Positions 40,971-49,669 of a stretch of 64,000 nt of DNA are shown one piece after another. Where the stretch lies: NCBI RefSeq assembly GCF_029643245.1, contig NZ_CP116398.1:1116001-1180000 (forward strand). Direction: 5' to 3'. A model generated the notes under the pieces. That model did not search any database. It saw only the letters and a list, made by a program, of their open reading frames with translations, and was not told the DNA's origin. The position numbers and the translations under genes were made by a program. This stretch comes from Methylomonas sp. EFPC3. Lineage in GTDB: Bacteria; Pseudomonadota; Gammaproteobacteria; Methylococcales; Methylomonadaceae. Positions within the stretch are counted from its first letter, which is position 1. Every line of letters starts with the position of its first letter.

Positions 40971-41688
40971 ACATATCCTGCCGTTGTTTCCCGAGCATGG
41001 CTGCTACGTCGAGCCGTTCGCTGGGGGCGCAGCTTTGTTCTTTATGAAGCAGCAGGCCGAAACCGAGGTGTTGAACGATATCAACGGCGATTTGGTGAAC
41101 CTTTACAGGGTCGTCAAACACCATTTGGAGGAGTTTGTACGCCAGTTTAAATGGGCGCTGATCAGCCGGCAGATATACGCCTGGTTGCGCGATACGCCGA
41201 TCGAGACGTTGACCGATATCCAGCGCGCCGCCCGGTTTTACTACCTGCAAAAGCTGGCGTTCGGCGGCAAGGTGTCTGACCAGACCTTTGGCACCGCTAC
41301 CACCGGTAAGCCTCGTTTGAATTTGCTGCGCATCGAAGAGGAATTGTCGGCGGCGCACTTACGCTTGTCGCGAGTATTTATCGAGCACTTGGCGTGGGAC
41401 GAATGCATTAGGCGTTACGATCGACCGCACACGCTGTGCTATCTCGATCCGCCGTATTGGGGAACGGAGGGCTACGGCGTACCGTTTGGGCTAGAGCAAT
41501 ACGATTTGATGGCGGCGTTGGCTAGGTCCATCGAAGGCAGAATGGTGATATCGGTGAACGATATCCCGGAAATGCGCCAGGCGTTTGCTGGTTTGGAAAT
41601 TGACCAGGTCGACATTAATTACACCGTCGGCGGCGGCGCAAAGCGCAAGGCGGCAAGGGAATTGATTATCCGAAATTGGTCCGATTAA
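40921..41688 (+). CDS. D12-class DNA adenine methyltransferase
   Basis: 255 residues. SAM motif I EPFAGGAALFF near residue 33, WVGGKRRLAKHI at the N-terminus, and catalytic motif IV LCYLDPPYWGTEGYG near residue 180: the D12 Dam family. It replaces mom in the com-mom arrangement, so it probably modifies phage DNA against host restriction late in infection. Translation may depend on Com. Recognition site not predictable from sequence. Confidence 0.93.
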   Translation: MAKPIVPWVGGKRRLAKHILPLFPEHGCYVEPFAGGAALFFMKQQAETEVLNDINGDLVNLYRVVKHHLEEFVRQFKWALISRQIYAWLRDTPIETLTDIQRAARFYYLQKLAFGGKVSDQTFGTATTGKPRLNLLRIEEELSAAHLRLSRVFIEHLAWDECIRRYDRPHTLCYLDPPYWGTEGYGVPFGLEQYDLMAALARSIEGRMVISVNDIPEMRQAFAGLEIDQVDINYTVGGGAKRKAARELIIRNWSD

Positions 41689-41692
41689 TTCG

Positions 41693-41764
41693 TTGTCCGG
41701 TTTTCAAGGCAAATCGGCGTTTATTCCCCGTCCGAAATTCAACGCCGCTTTGTCCGGAATTCAA
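41693..41764. promoter_or_regulatory. Right-end candidate transposase-binding sites
   Basis: Three sites in the same orientation: TTGTCCGGTTTTCAA (41693-41707), CGTCCGAAATTCAA (41729-41742) and TTTGTCCGGAATTCAA (41749-41764). They are inverted relative to the left-end site at 2475-2490. The last one ends 12 bp from the phage end. Multiple right-end A sites fit a Mu-type transpososome. Confidence 0.7.
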
Positions 41765-41776
41765 ACGCGCTTTACT

Positions 41777-41781
41777 ATCAT
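41777..41781. repeat. Right copy of target-site duplication ATCAT
   Basis: Identical to 2376-2380; marks the right boundary of the prophage. Confidence 0.9.
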
Positions 41782-43246
41782 CCGCGCCCAAACCGAAAAC
41801 TACGGCTTGTGGGTGTTGGAGGCGCTACCGTTTCTGTTCGGGTTTTGGGGCCAATATTCGAGTTCGGTGATTGCTTATCAGGCTGGCGCCATGATATTCG
41901 ACCAGACTCAGGAGTTGCGCAACCGGGCCGAAACCTTGGAGAAACAAGTCAGTTACTCGTCCACCCACGATGCGGTGACCGACTTGCCCAACCGGGTTTT
42001 GTTTTACGACCGGGTAGAGCAAGCGCTACATGCGGCCAACAACCAGGGCAAAATGTTATCGGTACTGTTGGTCGAGGTCGCCAACTTCAAGGAAGTTTAC
42101 GACACGCTCGGCCGTAACAGCAGCGACATGATCTTGCGCCAAATCGCCACCCGCCTGCAAAGCGTGGTGATGGGGAGCGACAGCGTGGCTCGGATCGACA
42201 GCAATATTTTCAGTTTGCTGCTGCCCGCCACCGAAAGCGAAGACGCATCGCTGAATCTGGCCAAGAACATTCAGGCGGCCTTGGATCCCGCGTTCAAAGT
42301 CGAACGTTTGAATCTGGCCATCCACACCAACATCGGCATCGTCAATTTTCCGGAACACGGCGACGACGTCGACACATTGGTGCAAAAAGCCGGCGTGGCC
42401 TTGTTCATGGCCGCCAAATCGCACGAGGGTTATACGATTTACGCGCCGTCGTACGACGACCACAGCCCGCGCCGATTGACACTGATGAGCGAGCTGCGTC
42501 AGGCCATCGAAAAAGAACAACTGATGATTTATTACCAGCCAAAAGTGTCGATTCAGACCGGAAAAATCTACGGCGTCGAAGGCTTGGTAAGGTGGGCCCA
42601 TCCCAAACATGGCTTTATCGCGCCGGACGAGTTTATCCCGATGGCGGAAAGAACTCGCGTCATCAAGCACCTGACCTTGTGGATGTTGAAACGTGCGTTC
42701 AGGGATTGCGCGGAATGGCGGCGGCAAGGTCTGGAGCTGGTGGTGTCGGTCAACCTGTCGACCAAGGATTTGCACGATCCGGATTTGCCGGACGTGATGG
42801 CCGGCGTCGCCGCGGCGGCTAACATCAAGCCGGCCTGGATGATGCTGGAGATCACCGAAAGTTCGATCATGAACGATCCGGAGCGGGCCATGGAAACCAT
42901 TTTGCGCCTGCATGAGATGGGGTATAAATTGTCGATCGACGACTTTGGTACCGGGTATTCCTCGCTCGCGTATTTGAAAAAGATGCCGCTCAGCGAATTA
43001 AAGATCGACAAATCCTTTGTCTACGATTTATTAAAAAGCGACAACGACGCCGTAATCGTCAAAGCCACAATCAATCTGGCGCATAACCTGGGTTTGCAGG
43101 TCGTTGCCGAGGGTGTCGAAACCGGCGAGGTACTGGACCGACTGGCCAGTTACCGTTGCGATATCGCCCAGGGCTACTGGTTTAGCAAGCCCAAGCCGTT
43201 CCACGAATTCAATACTTGGTTGCAGCAAAGCAGCCACAATCACTAA
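41782..43246 (+). pseudogene. 3' part of the interrupted GGDEF-EAL gene
   Basis: 487 codons: the rest of the membrane region (GLWVLEALPFLFGFWG), a GGDEF domain (STHDAVTDLPNRVLFYDRVE) whose active site is degenerate (RIDSNIF in place of the GGDEF loop), then an EAL domain with VEGLVRWAHP, SIDDFGTGYSSL and AEGVETGEVL largely intact. The original protein was probably a membrane-bound c-di-GMP phosphodiesterase. The frame stays open through the phage end to a TTG at 41693, so a protein lacking the first helix could still be made from phage-derived DNA. Confidence 0.88.
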
Positions 43247-43280
43247 ATTTGCCATTTACTCGCGAAGGAATAGAAAGACG

Positions 43281-43499
43281 ATGTCTACAGCTTGGGCCGG
43301 CGGGGCCGATGCGATAGCGGAACGCATGGAAAAAATGACGGAACTGTTCGTCGCCGAAACCCGAAAAGCGATATACACCGGGGAATCCGCTACCCACTGC
43401 GAAGAATGCGGCGAGCCGATTCCGGAAGCGCGGCGCGCGGCAATTCCCTGCAAATACTGTTTGCCCTGCCAAACCAGCCTGGAAAAAGCCGGTAAATAA
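43281..43499 (+). CDS. DksA/TraR-family zinc-finger protein
   Basis: 72 residues with the C4 zinc finger HCEECGEPIPEARRAAIPCKYC. Short TraR-like proteins bind the RNA polymerase secondary channel. It follows the interrupted EAL gene by 34 nt and so may be affected by the prophage insertion. A Shine-Dalgarno-like AAGGAATAGAAAG precedes the ATG. Confidence 0.85.
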   Translation: MSTAWAGGADAIAERMEKMTELFVAETRKAIYTGESATHCEECGEPIPEARRAAIPCKYCLPCQTSLEKAGK

Positions 43500-43504
43500 C
43501 CCGC

Positions 43505-44644
43505 TCAGGCGTCGCTTTGCCGGAAAGGCAGATATTGTGCGACATCCAATTTGTACTCTGCGATCAGTTGCCGTTCCCGAGTGACGAAACGTGCCACCGC
43601 GGCGGCGAAACCGGGATCGCGCAGCCAATGGGCGGAATAGGTCGTGACCGGCTCGAAACCGCGGGCGATTTTATGCTCGCCTTGCGCACCGGAATCGAAA
43701 CGCTGTAAACCGTGCTCGATGCAATATTCCAATCCCTGGTAATAACAGGCCTCGAAATGCAAGGCGCTGTATTCTTCGTAACATCCCCAATAGCGGCCAT
43801 ACAGCGTGTCGGCGCCAACAAAGCTCAGGGCTGCGGCAACCGGCTGCCGCTGTTTGAATGCGACGACCATCAATAAGCGCTCCGGGATTTCGGCGGCGAG
43901 CAGCCTGAAAAACTCCGGATTCAGGTAAGGTTGGGATTGGCGTTTTAGATACGTTAGCGCATAAAAGTCATAGAACGCTCGCCAATACTCGTCGCCGATA
44001 TCGCGGCCGCTCAAGCGCAACATGCTAATGCCTTGCTCCTCCACCCGCCGCCGTTCGCGTTTGACCATCTTGCGCTTACTGGAGCTCAGCGTCGCCAGGA
44101 AATCGGCAAAGTCCCGGTAACCGCGGTTGAACCATTGAAATTGAACGCCTTCGCGGATGTTAAACCCGCGCGCCGCCATAATCTCGGCCATTTCCCGTTC
44201 CGGGAACAGGCAGTGCAGCGACGAAATACCCTGGGCAGCGGTGTTGTCAGCCAGAAAACCGCATAGGGTATCGACTACCTGGTCCGGACTCACGCCCTGC
44301 CGCAACGCAAGCCGCGGTCCGGGGCAGGGCGTGAACGGAATCGCATTCAGCCACTTCGGATAGTACGCCATACCTTGTTCGGCATAAGCCTGAGCCCAGC
44401 GCTGATCGAACACGTATTCGCCCCAAGAGTGGCTTTTCCGATACAAGGGCAGGGCGGCGACCAATTCGCCGTTATCGGTGCAGCGCAAATGCGCGGGTTG
44501 CCAGCCGTTCTCGGCGGAGACGGCTCCGCTACGCTCCAACGCGCTAAGGAAGGCATAGTCGAAAAAGGGATAACGGTCATCGGCCAAACTGCGCCATTCC
44601 TTATCTCCAAAGTCGGCGAAACCGCTAATTTGCGTGACGTCCAT
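43505..44644 (-). CDS. GNAT/FemAB-like acyl-aminoacyl transferase family protein
   Basis: 379 residues from the ATG at 44644 (MDVTQISGFADFG); an ATG at 44656 is also possible. Segments FFDYAFLSALERSGAV, FTPCPGPRLAL, LSSSKRKMVKRERRRVEEQG, YGRYWGCYEEYSALHFEACYYQGLEYCIEHGLQ-type region and GAQGEHKIARGFEP match the widespread PF04339 (peptidogalycan biosynthesis/GNAT) family. Substrate unknown. Transcribed away from the DUF938 gene, whose start is only 52 nt off. Confidence 0.87.
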   Translation of the reverse strand: MDVTQISGFADFGDKEWRSLADDRYPFFDYAFLSALERSGAVSAENGWQPAHLRCTDNGELVAALPLYRKSHSWGEYVFDQRWAQAYAEQGMAYYPKWLNAIPFTPCPGPRLALRQGVSPDQVVDTLCGFLADNTAAQGISSLHCLFPEREMAEIMAARGFNIREGVQFQWFNRGYRDFADFLATLSSSKRKMVKRERRRVEEQGISMLRLSGRDIGDEYWRAFYDFYALTYLKRQSQPYLNPEFFRLLAAEIPERLLMVVAFKQRQPVAAALSFVGADTLYGRYWGCYEEYSALHFEACYYQGLEYCIEHGLQRFDSGAQGEHKIARGFEPVTTYSAHWLRDPGFAAAVARFVTRERQLIAEYKLDVAQYLPFRQSDA

Positions 44645-44695
44645 GGCTAAAACCATTACAGTTGAAAGCCACAAGATACCACCGATAATTGGCTT

Positions 44696-45301
44696 ATGAC
44701 GACGCAAAAACCGTTTTCCCAATCCTGCGAAAATAACAAACAGCCTATCTTGCGGGTGATCGAAACCGTATTCACCGATCCGACCACGGTCTGGGAAATC
44801 GGCAGCGGCACCGGCCAGCACGCTTGCTACTTTGCCGAACAATTGCCGCATTTGGCCTGGCAACCCACCGACCGCGCCGAAAACCTGGCCGGTATCGAGC
44901 AGTGGCGAATCGCAGCCGGCTTGCCCAACCTGCATCCGCCGCTGTGCCTGGACGTTGAGCACTCCCCCTGGCCATGTACGCGAATCCAGGCCTTGTTTAG
45001 CGCCAATACCCTGCACATCATGAGCCAAACCCAGGTCGAAGCCTGTTTTGCCGGCTTAGGCGAATACCTGAACGCCGCGGCTCCCGTTTGCTTCTACGGC
45101 CCGTTTAACTACGCCGGCAGTTACACCAGCGACAGCAATGCCCGTTTCGACGAGTGGTTAAAGCAGCGCGATCCGCTGAGCGGTATCAAACATTTCGAGA
45201 ATATTGTCGAACTGGCAGCCCAAGCCGGGCTGGAATTGCGCTCGGATTATGAAATGCCGGCCAATAACCGGTTGTTGGTGTTTCGCAAAAGTGATGGCTA
45301 A
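44696..45301 (+). CDS. DUF938 SAM-dependent methyltransferase
   Basis: 201 residues. Motif I VWEIGSGTGQHACYFA near residue 35, acidic loop PTDRAEN, FSANTLHIMS and YGPFNYAGSYTSDSNARFDEWLK match DUF938, a class I methyltransferase family of unknown substrate. Divergent from the GNAT-like gene. Confidence 0.92.
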   Translation: MTTQKPFSQSCENNKQPILRVIETVFTDPTTVWEIGSGTGQHACYFAEQLPHLAWQPTDRAENLAGIEQWRIAAGLPNLHPPLCLDVEHSPWPCTRIQALFSANTLHIMSQTQVEACFAGLGEYLNAAAPVCFYGPFNYAGSYTSDSNARFDEWLKQRDPLSGIKHFENIVELAAQAGLELRSDYEMPANNRLLVFRKSDG

Positions 45302-45346
45302 ACCGATTGGGTGTCGAGTTCGCCGAATCGCGGCCGGATAGCCCCG

Positions 45347-45706
45347 CTAAACGGCGTGGATCTCTAACTTGTCCAGGACTTGTTTCACCGCTTGCAGCGA
45401 AACCGGCTTGATCAATATGGCATCGACACCGAATTCGCTGACCCAATCCAGATACATGACGTTACTGGATACTGCAATCAATTTCGGGCATTGGCTCTTT
45501 TCTTTCAGTTCCAGTATGGTTTCGATCCCGTCTTTACCTTCCATCACGATATCGATGAAGCAGGCCGCTGGAGATTCTTCGCGGATTTGTTGATACAGGT
45601 GCAGCGCAGAATCGTTTTCGATGGCGGTAAAACCAAGTTGGGAAAGATGATGTTTCATCACGTGCCGAAACATCGCGTCGTCATCGACGACAAGGAGTTT
45701 TTTCAT
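45347..45706 (-). CDS. Single-domain response regulator
   Basis: 119 residues: a lone receiver domain. Acidic pocket Asp8-Asp10 (VVDDD), phospho-acceptor Asp52 (FIDIVMEGKDG), Ser80 and Lys100 (LIKPVS). No output domain, so it works by protein interaction. It lies 23 nt downstream of the hybrid kinase and is probably its partner in a phosphorelay. Confidence 0.93.
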   Translation of the reverse strand: MKKLLVVDDDAMFRHVMKHHLSQLGFTAIENDSALHLYQQIREESPAACFIDIVMEGKDGIETILELKEKSQCPKLIAVSSNVMYLDWVSEFGVDAILIKPVSLQAVKQVLDKLEIHAV

Positions 45707-45729
45707 GGTGTTCTCTAACGGTTACTGCT

Positions 45730-48700
45730 TCATTCTTCAAGCCAGTCGCGGATTGCAGCTATCAAACGCCGATTGGCTGCCAGCAGTTCATGTTGACTGC
45801 CAAGGATGTGATCGCTACGTTTAGCCAACGCATTTTCCAACAGTTCGGCGCTTTCCGCCAGCTCAATTGCCGCCAGACTTGCCGCTTGCCCTCTCAACTT
45901 ATGCGCAAATTTTGCTGCCTCGTCAAACCGGTTGTGCGCGAGATGGTCCGTCAATTTCGCCATCAAACTCGAATTCTCGCTAACGAATAGCGTTGCCAGT
46001 TCAGCGAATAGCGATAAGCTTCCACCCAAAAGCAACGCGGCTTGCTTGGTATCGATCCCGGCGATTGTTGGCCAAAGCGGATCGGCTGCGTTTTCGGGTT
46101 CAGCGTCGGGAGGCGGATTAACAAGCGTGGCCTGGGCCGCAGTCGGCAATAACCATTGGTTCAGCTTGGCGATCAATCCCTCGGGATCGACGGGCTTGGT
46201 CAGAAAGTCATTGAAGCCGGATTCGAGGCAGGCCTTATGTTCTGCGACGGAAATGCTGGCGCTCAAGGCAATGACCGGCAGCGACCGATGGCAGTCCTTG
46301 TTTCTGATCGCTTGGGTCGTGCTTATGCCGTCCAGCTCCGGCATTTGGATGTCCATTAAAATGGCATCGTAGAGAAACGCATCGATTTGCGCGAGCGCTT
46401 CCAGGCCATTGTTGACCGCATCCACTTCCATTCCAGCCAACTGCAAAAATTCCGCAACCACCCGCTGATTGATCCTGTTGTCTTCCACAACCAAAATGCG
46501 CTTACCCGCCAGCGCTTGAGCCGCTTGCCCGATTTGGCCGAAAACCGAAGGCGAAGCCGCGTCAGTCGCGGTGGTCTTATCCGCCGTCTGCAATACCGAT
46601 GCCGCTTCTCGACACTGGTGGCAGCATTCGTCCACTAGGGCACGGGGCACTTGCCGTTGTTTCGCCGCCCGTTCCAGGATCGATGCCGCGCCGAATAAGG
46701 CTTTTGCGCCAAAATTTCCGGCCGAACCTTTGATCTCGTGGGCAAGGGCCATTATTGCGGCGCTATCGTCGGCCGCGAAATAGGCGTTCAGCCGCGCTTC
46801 CACCGTTGTCAGGCTGCGCGCAAAACCTTGCAGCAATTCGAACATATCTTCCTCGTTGCCTCCCAGCATTAAATTTAGGTTGGACAGATCGAACCCAGGC
46901 AACTTCAGGCGCGGCCTTTGGGGGGCGGTTAGCATGCCGATAGCGTCCGCATCGGTCCTGGACAATTCCGGCTTGGTCCAATTCAACAGGGTGTTTAACA
47001 AATGCACTGGCTCGATCGGTTTGGATACGAAATCGGTCATCCCCGAGGCCAGGCAATGTTCCTTTTCCTCGTAGGTTACGCCGGCCGTCAGAGCGATAAT
47101 CGGCAGCCGAGCGTGTGCGGGTTGTTGCCGAATTAATTGGGTTGCCTCGATTCCGCCCATCTCCGGCATGTTCACATCCATCAATATTGCGGCAAAGCCG
47201 GGGTTTAACGCCAAGCATTCGAGCGCCTCCCGACCGTTGGTCGCAAACGTGGTCTTGATGCCGGCCAGTTGTAAAAACTCGCGCACAACCTGTCGATTTA
47301 ACGGATTATCTTCCGCGATCAGTACTTCCATGCCGGTCAACACCGCGGCATAGGTTTGCATACGGTCAGTTAGACCGCCGGCGCTGCTGTGAATGGGTTG
47401 CTCCTGGCAAAGCTGCGTTTCTTGTTCGGTCGCCAATCCCAGCGACAAAGTGAAGGTAAAAGTACTGCCCCGGTTTACGGCACTCGCGACATGAAAATCG
47501 CTGCCCATCATCAGTAGCAATTTACGGCTGATGGCCAAACCGAGGCCGGTCCCGCCGAATCGACGGGATATGGAACTGTCGGCCTGGCTGAAGGGTTGAA
47601 ATAACTTTTCCTGGTCGGCCGGGGCAATCCCAATCCCTTGGTCTGCAATGGCGAATGCCAAATTTACCCGTTGCTCCTCGCGGGAAACCAGCTCGATCGT
47701 CAAACGCACTCGACCTTGCGTCGTGAATTTGAGTGCATTGGAGATCAAATTGGTTAAGATCTGTTGAATCCGCAATTTGTCGCCCACAACCATCGCGGGC
47801 ACATCGTTTCCGATCCGCAATTGCAGCTCCAAACCTTTTTGTTCTGCCGGAAATCGAAATAGCCCCTCAATATCCGCGACCAGGCGGGCAATGCCGAACG
47901 GATGGGCTTCTATGGTCATGCCGCCGGCTTCGATTTTCGAAAAATCGAGAATGTCATTGATGATGCTGAGTAAATGATCGGAAGAACCTTTGATTTTTTC
48001 CAGATAATCCCGAATCTGCGGCGATACATCCCGATTCATGGCAAGTTGCGACAAACCGACGATCGCGTTCATTGGGGTCCGTATTTCGTGACTCATATTG
48101 GCCAGGAATTCGCTTTTCGAACGAGCGGCAGATTCCGCTTTGCTATTGGCTTGTCTGAGATCCTGTTCCAACCGTTTCAGTTCGGTGATATCGGCGGCGC
48201 AGACGACCGTGCCGTCTTCCTTACCTTGCCGGTCGTAGATCATGGTTGCGTCCAACATGAACTGGCGATATTGGCCCAGGCTATTGCGCAAACTATGGTG
48301 CGCGGTGTAATTGCCCTCTAACCGAATCCGCTCCAACAGACAGGAATAAATCTGCCACGGGCGTGGCGGCGTTTGCTCTTTCAGCAGTCGAATGTCGTCT
48401 GCGGATAACCAATCGTCCAAATAAAAGGGGGTTGCGGCATCTAACGCCGCCAAACCCAAAAATTGCAAACCTTGTTGATTGGCCTGCACGATACGGCCAT
48501 AGGGGTCAAGCCGATAGACCAGGCTGGAAACGGCATCGATCACACGTTGACTGCGATTAGCCAGATCCTGTTGCAGCCGATTGGCGGCGCTTAATTCGTT
48601 ACGCTGACGCTCCACTTCCCGCAGCATCGCGTCGGCGTGTTCGGCTTCCTCCAGCAATTGTTTTTGTAATGCGGCATTTGCCAGTTTTAGCGATTCGATC

Positions 48701-48741
48701 TGCAGTTGCAGCGCCTCAAAATCCTGATTGTTCTGGTTCAT
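45730..48741 (-). CDS. Hybrid sensor histidine kinase with two receiver and two Hpt domains
   Basis: 1003 residues: N-terminal coiled coil (1-60), PAS (about 65-190; DPYGRIVQANQQG), HisKA (phospho-His in FLANMSHEIRTPMNAIVG), HATPase (NALKFTTQGRV, DQGIGIAP, FGGTGLGLAIS), receiver 1 (LMDVNMPEMGGI), Hpt 1 (HEIKGSAGNFGAKAL), receiver 2 (LMDIQMPELDGIS) and Hpt 2 (FAHKLRGQAASLAAI). No transmembrane helix, so the sensor is cytoplasmic. The doubled receiver/Hpt modules look like an internal duplication. Confidence 0.94.
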   Translation of the reverse strand: MNQNNQDFEALQLQIESLKLANAALQKQLLEEAEHADAMLREVERQRNELSAANRLQQDLANRSQRVIDAVSSLVYRLDPYGRIVQANQQGLQFLGLAALDAATPFYLDDWLSADDIRLLKEQTPPRPWQIYSCLLERIRLEGNYTAHHSLRNSLGQYRQFMLDATMIYDRQGKEDGTVVCAADITELKRLEQDLRQANSKAESAARSKSEFLANMSHEIRTPMNAIVGLSQLAMNRDVSPQIRDYLEKIKGSSDHLLSIINDILDFSKIEAGGMTIEAHPFGIARLVADIEGLFRFPAEQKGLELQLRIGNDVPAMVVGDKLRIQQILTNLISNALKFTTQGRVRLTIELVSREEQRVNLAFAIADQGIGIAPADQEKLFQPFSQADSSISRRFGGTGLGLAISRKLLLMMGSDFHVASAVNRGSTFTFTLSLGLATEQETQLCQEQPIHSSAGGLTDRMQTYAAVLTGMEVLIAEDNPLNRQVVREFLQLAGIKTTFATNGREALECLALNPGFAAILMDVNMPEMGGIEATQLIRQQPAHARLPIIALTAGVTYEEKEHCLASGMTDFVSKPIEPVHLLNTLLNWTKPELSRTDADAIGMLTAPQRPRLKLPGFDLSNLNLMLGGNEEDMFELLQGFARSLTTVEARLNAYFAADDSAAIMALAHEIKGSAGNFGAKALFGAASILERAAKQRQVPRALVDECCHQCREAASVLQTADKTTATDAASPSVFGQIGQAAQALAGKRILVVEDNRINQRVVAEFLQLAGMEVDAVNNGLEALAQIDAFLYDAILMDIQMPELDGISTTQAIRNKDCHRSLPVIALSASISVAEHKACLESGFNDFLTKPVDPEGLIAKLNQWLLPTAAQATLVNPPPDAEPENAADPLWPTIAGIDTKQAALLLGGSLSLFAELATLFVSENSSLMAKLTDHLAHNRFDEAAKFAHKLRGQAASLAAIELAESAELLENALAKRSDHILGSQHELLAANRRLIAAIRDWLEE

Positions 48742-49173
48742 CGCTATGTTTACCGAATACCCATGAGAAAACAGGCCGTCTAGCCTTTGCGATAATAGAT
48801 GCGTACGCCGGACGGAACTTGGATTTCTGCGCCAGCGACCCCGTTCTGAAATGAGTGCAGGCTCGGTTTAAAACCGAACCTCGGTTAGGTGTTAACAGCC
48901 GCCAGGGCTAAAGGATTGGCTAAACCTAGCCGCCAAATCGATCCATCCATTTCAGAAAAAGCTGTTGCAGTGGTGGCGGGGAAGCGGGTGAAACCGGAGC
49001 ATCGATCGGTCTGCAGCAATCGCGGCAAGATCCGCCGCCTTCACAGTCGGTTTCGACACCATTCTGAAGCAGCAAAAATTTTTGACACTGTGCAGCCCGC
49101 GTTAGCCGGTGTCACTGCCGATGTAGCCGGTTTGCGAGTATGTCAGCAGTTTTTTTGGCGAAAGTAGGACAAG
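48742..49173. other. Non-coding gap upstream of the hybrid kinase
   Basis: No convincing gene. A frame at 48889-49167 has no family resemblance or ribosome site. The stretch holds a small perfect inverted repeat (TCGGTTT-a-AAACCGA, 48863-48877) and an AT-rich run near 49075. Together with 49206-49413 it probably contains the kinase promoter, although no clear -35/-10 pair could be fixed. Confidence 0.5.
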
Positions 49174-49205
49174 CCAAAACCCGCAGCGCTTCTTGCGGGT
49201 TTTGG
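49174..49205. terminator. Strong bidirectional terminator hairpin
   Basis: CCAAAACCCGCA (49174-49185) pairs perfectly with TGCGGGTTTTGG (49194-49205) around an 8-nt loop. The A- and T-rich flanks within the stem fit termination in both directions. No gene adjoins it now, so it may be left over from a lost unit. Confidence 0.7.
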
Positions 49206-49413
49206 AATCGGTTAACCCGGCCCTTAAATACCGTTCGCCCCAAGCAAAGTAAGCCCTCTTCGGGCGCATGGCGTTAACAAGAAACAGGGCAACGCTTGCT
49301 GCAACGTCTGCATTTTGCCAAAGCCCGGCATAAACGGGATCGCGAGTACCCGTTCTGAAAAGAGGGCGTGCCGATATTGATATTTCGTCCGGGCTGAGCC
49401 TGTCTCAGCCTGA

Positions 49414-49527
49414 TGCGGTGCCAAGCCGGTTAAACGCGGTTACGTGAACTTACCGCAGCATTGGCGTTATTCCGGTGCCGCCAACTATCAAGGCTTGGCA
49501 GGGTTGGTGGAGATAGATGTTTGGTGA
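49414..49527 (+). pseudogene. 3' remnant of a REP-associated tyrosine transposase (RAYT)
   Basis: 37 codons before a TGA: KPVKRGYVNLPQHWRYSGA, then NYQGLAGLVEIDVW. This is the well-known C-terminal signature of Y1/RAYT transposases (..NPVKRGYV..P..WRYSSA..Y.G..GLIEV..). The catalytic Y and HUH motifs are absent, and an in-frame stop precedes it. A degraded element adjacent to a REP hairpin. Confidence 0.75.
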
Positions 49528-49551
49528 TGGACGTTGGAGCGTCCGGGGCGG

Positions 49552-49576
49552 CGCTCCCACGTGGAGCGTGGGAACG
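49552..49576. repeat. REP-type hairpin beside the RAYT remnant
   Basis: CGCTCCCACG and CGTGGGAACG (one wobble pair) around a 5-nt loop, in the widely seen context GGCGCTCCCACGTGGAGCG. RAYTs mobilise such REPs, so the pair is consistent with a decayed RAYT/REP locus. Confidence 0.7.
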
Positions 49577-49633
49577 ATGGAAATTCAGATTAGAAGTAAA
49601 CATAAGACACAGGGTGTGTAGGGTACATGTAAT

Positions 49634-49662
49634 TTGAGTTTTAATTGATTGTGGCATAAACT
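49634..49662 (+). promoter_or_regulatory. Candidate promoter of the retron ncRNA
   Basis: TTGAGT (49634-49639), 17-nt spacer, TAAACT (49657-49662). The predicted transcription start, about 7 nt downstream, coincides with the first base of the a1 arm at 49670. Each hexamer matches consensus in 4 of 6 positions. Confidence 0.65.
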
Positions 49663-49669
49663 TGTGCCG

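Larger units (their letters stand above)
2381..41776. mobile_element. Complete Mu-like transposable prophage
   Basis: 39,396 bp, bounded by ATCAT duplications, with AGTA...TACT at its extreme termini and repeated transposase-type motifs at both ends. It encodes MuA- and MuB-like proteins, Ner-like regulator, Gam, GemA, Mor, a full head set (terminases, portal, F, G, protease/scaffold, major head protein), a contractile tail (sheath, tube, tape measure, N, P, gp45-48) and a Com/Dam module. No essential morphogenesis gene is obviously broken, so it may be inducible. Unlike Mu, the terminase-portal-F-G block and the lysis genes form a leftward arm on the left side. Confidence 0.95.

Noticed and set aside
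48889-49167. 92-codon frame upstream of the hybrid kinase
   Set aside because: No Shine-Dalgarno, no recognisable motif, and it crosses low-complexity AT runs.
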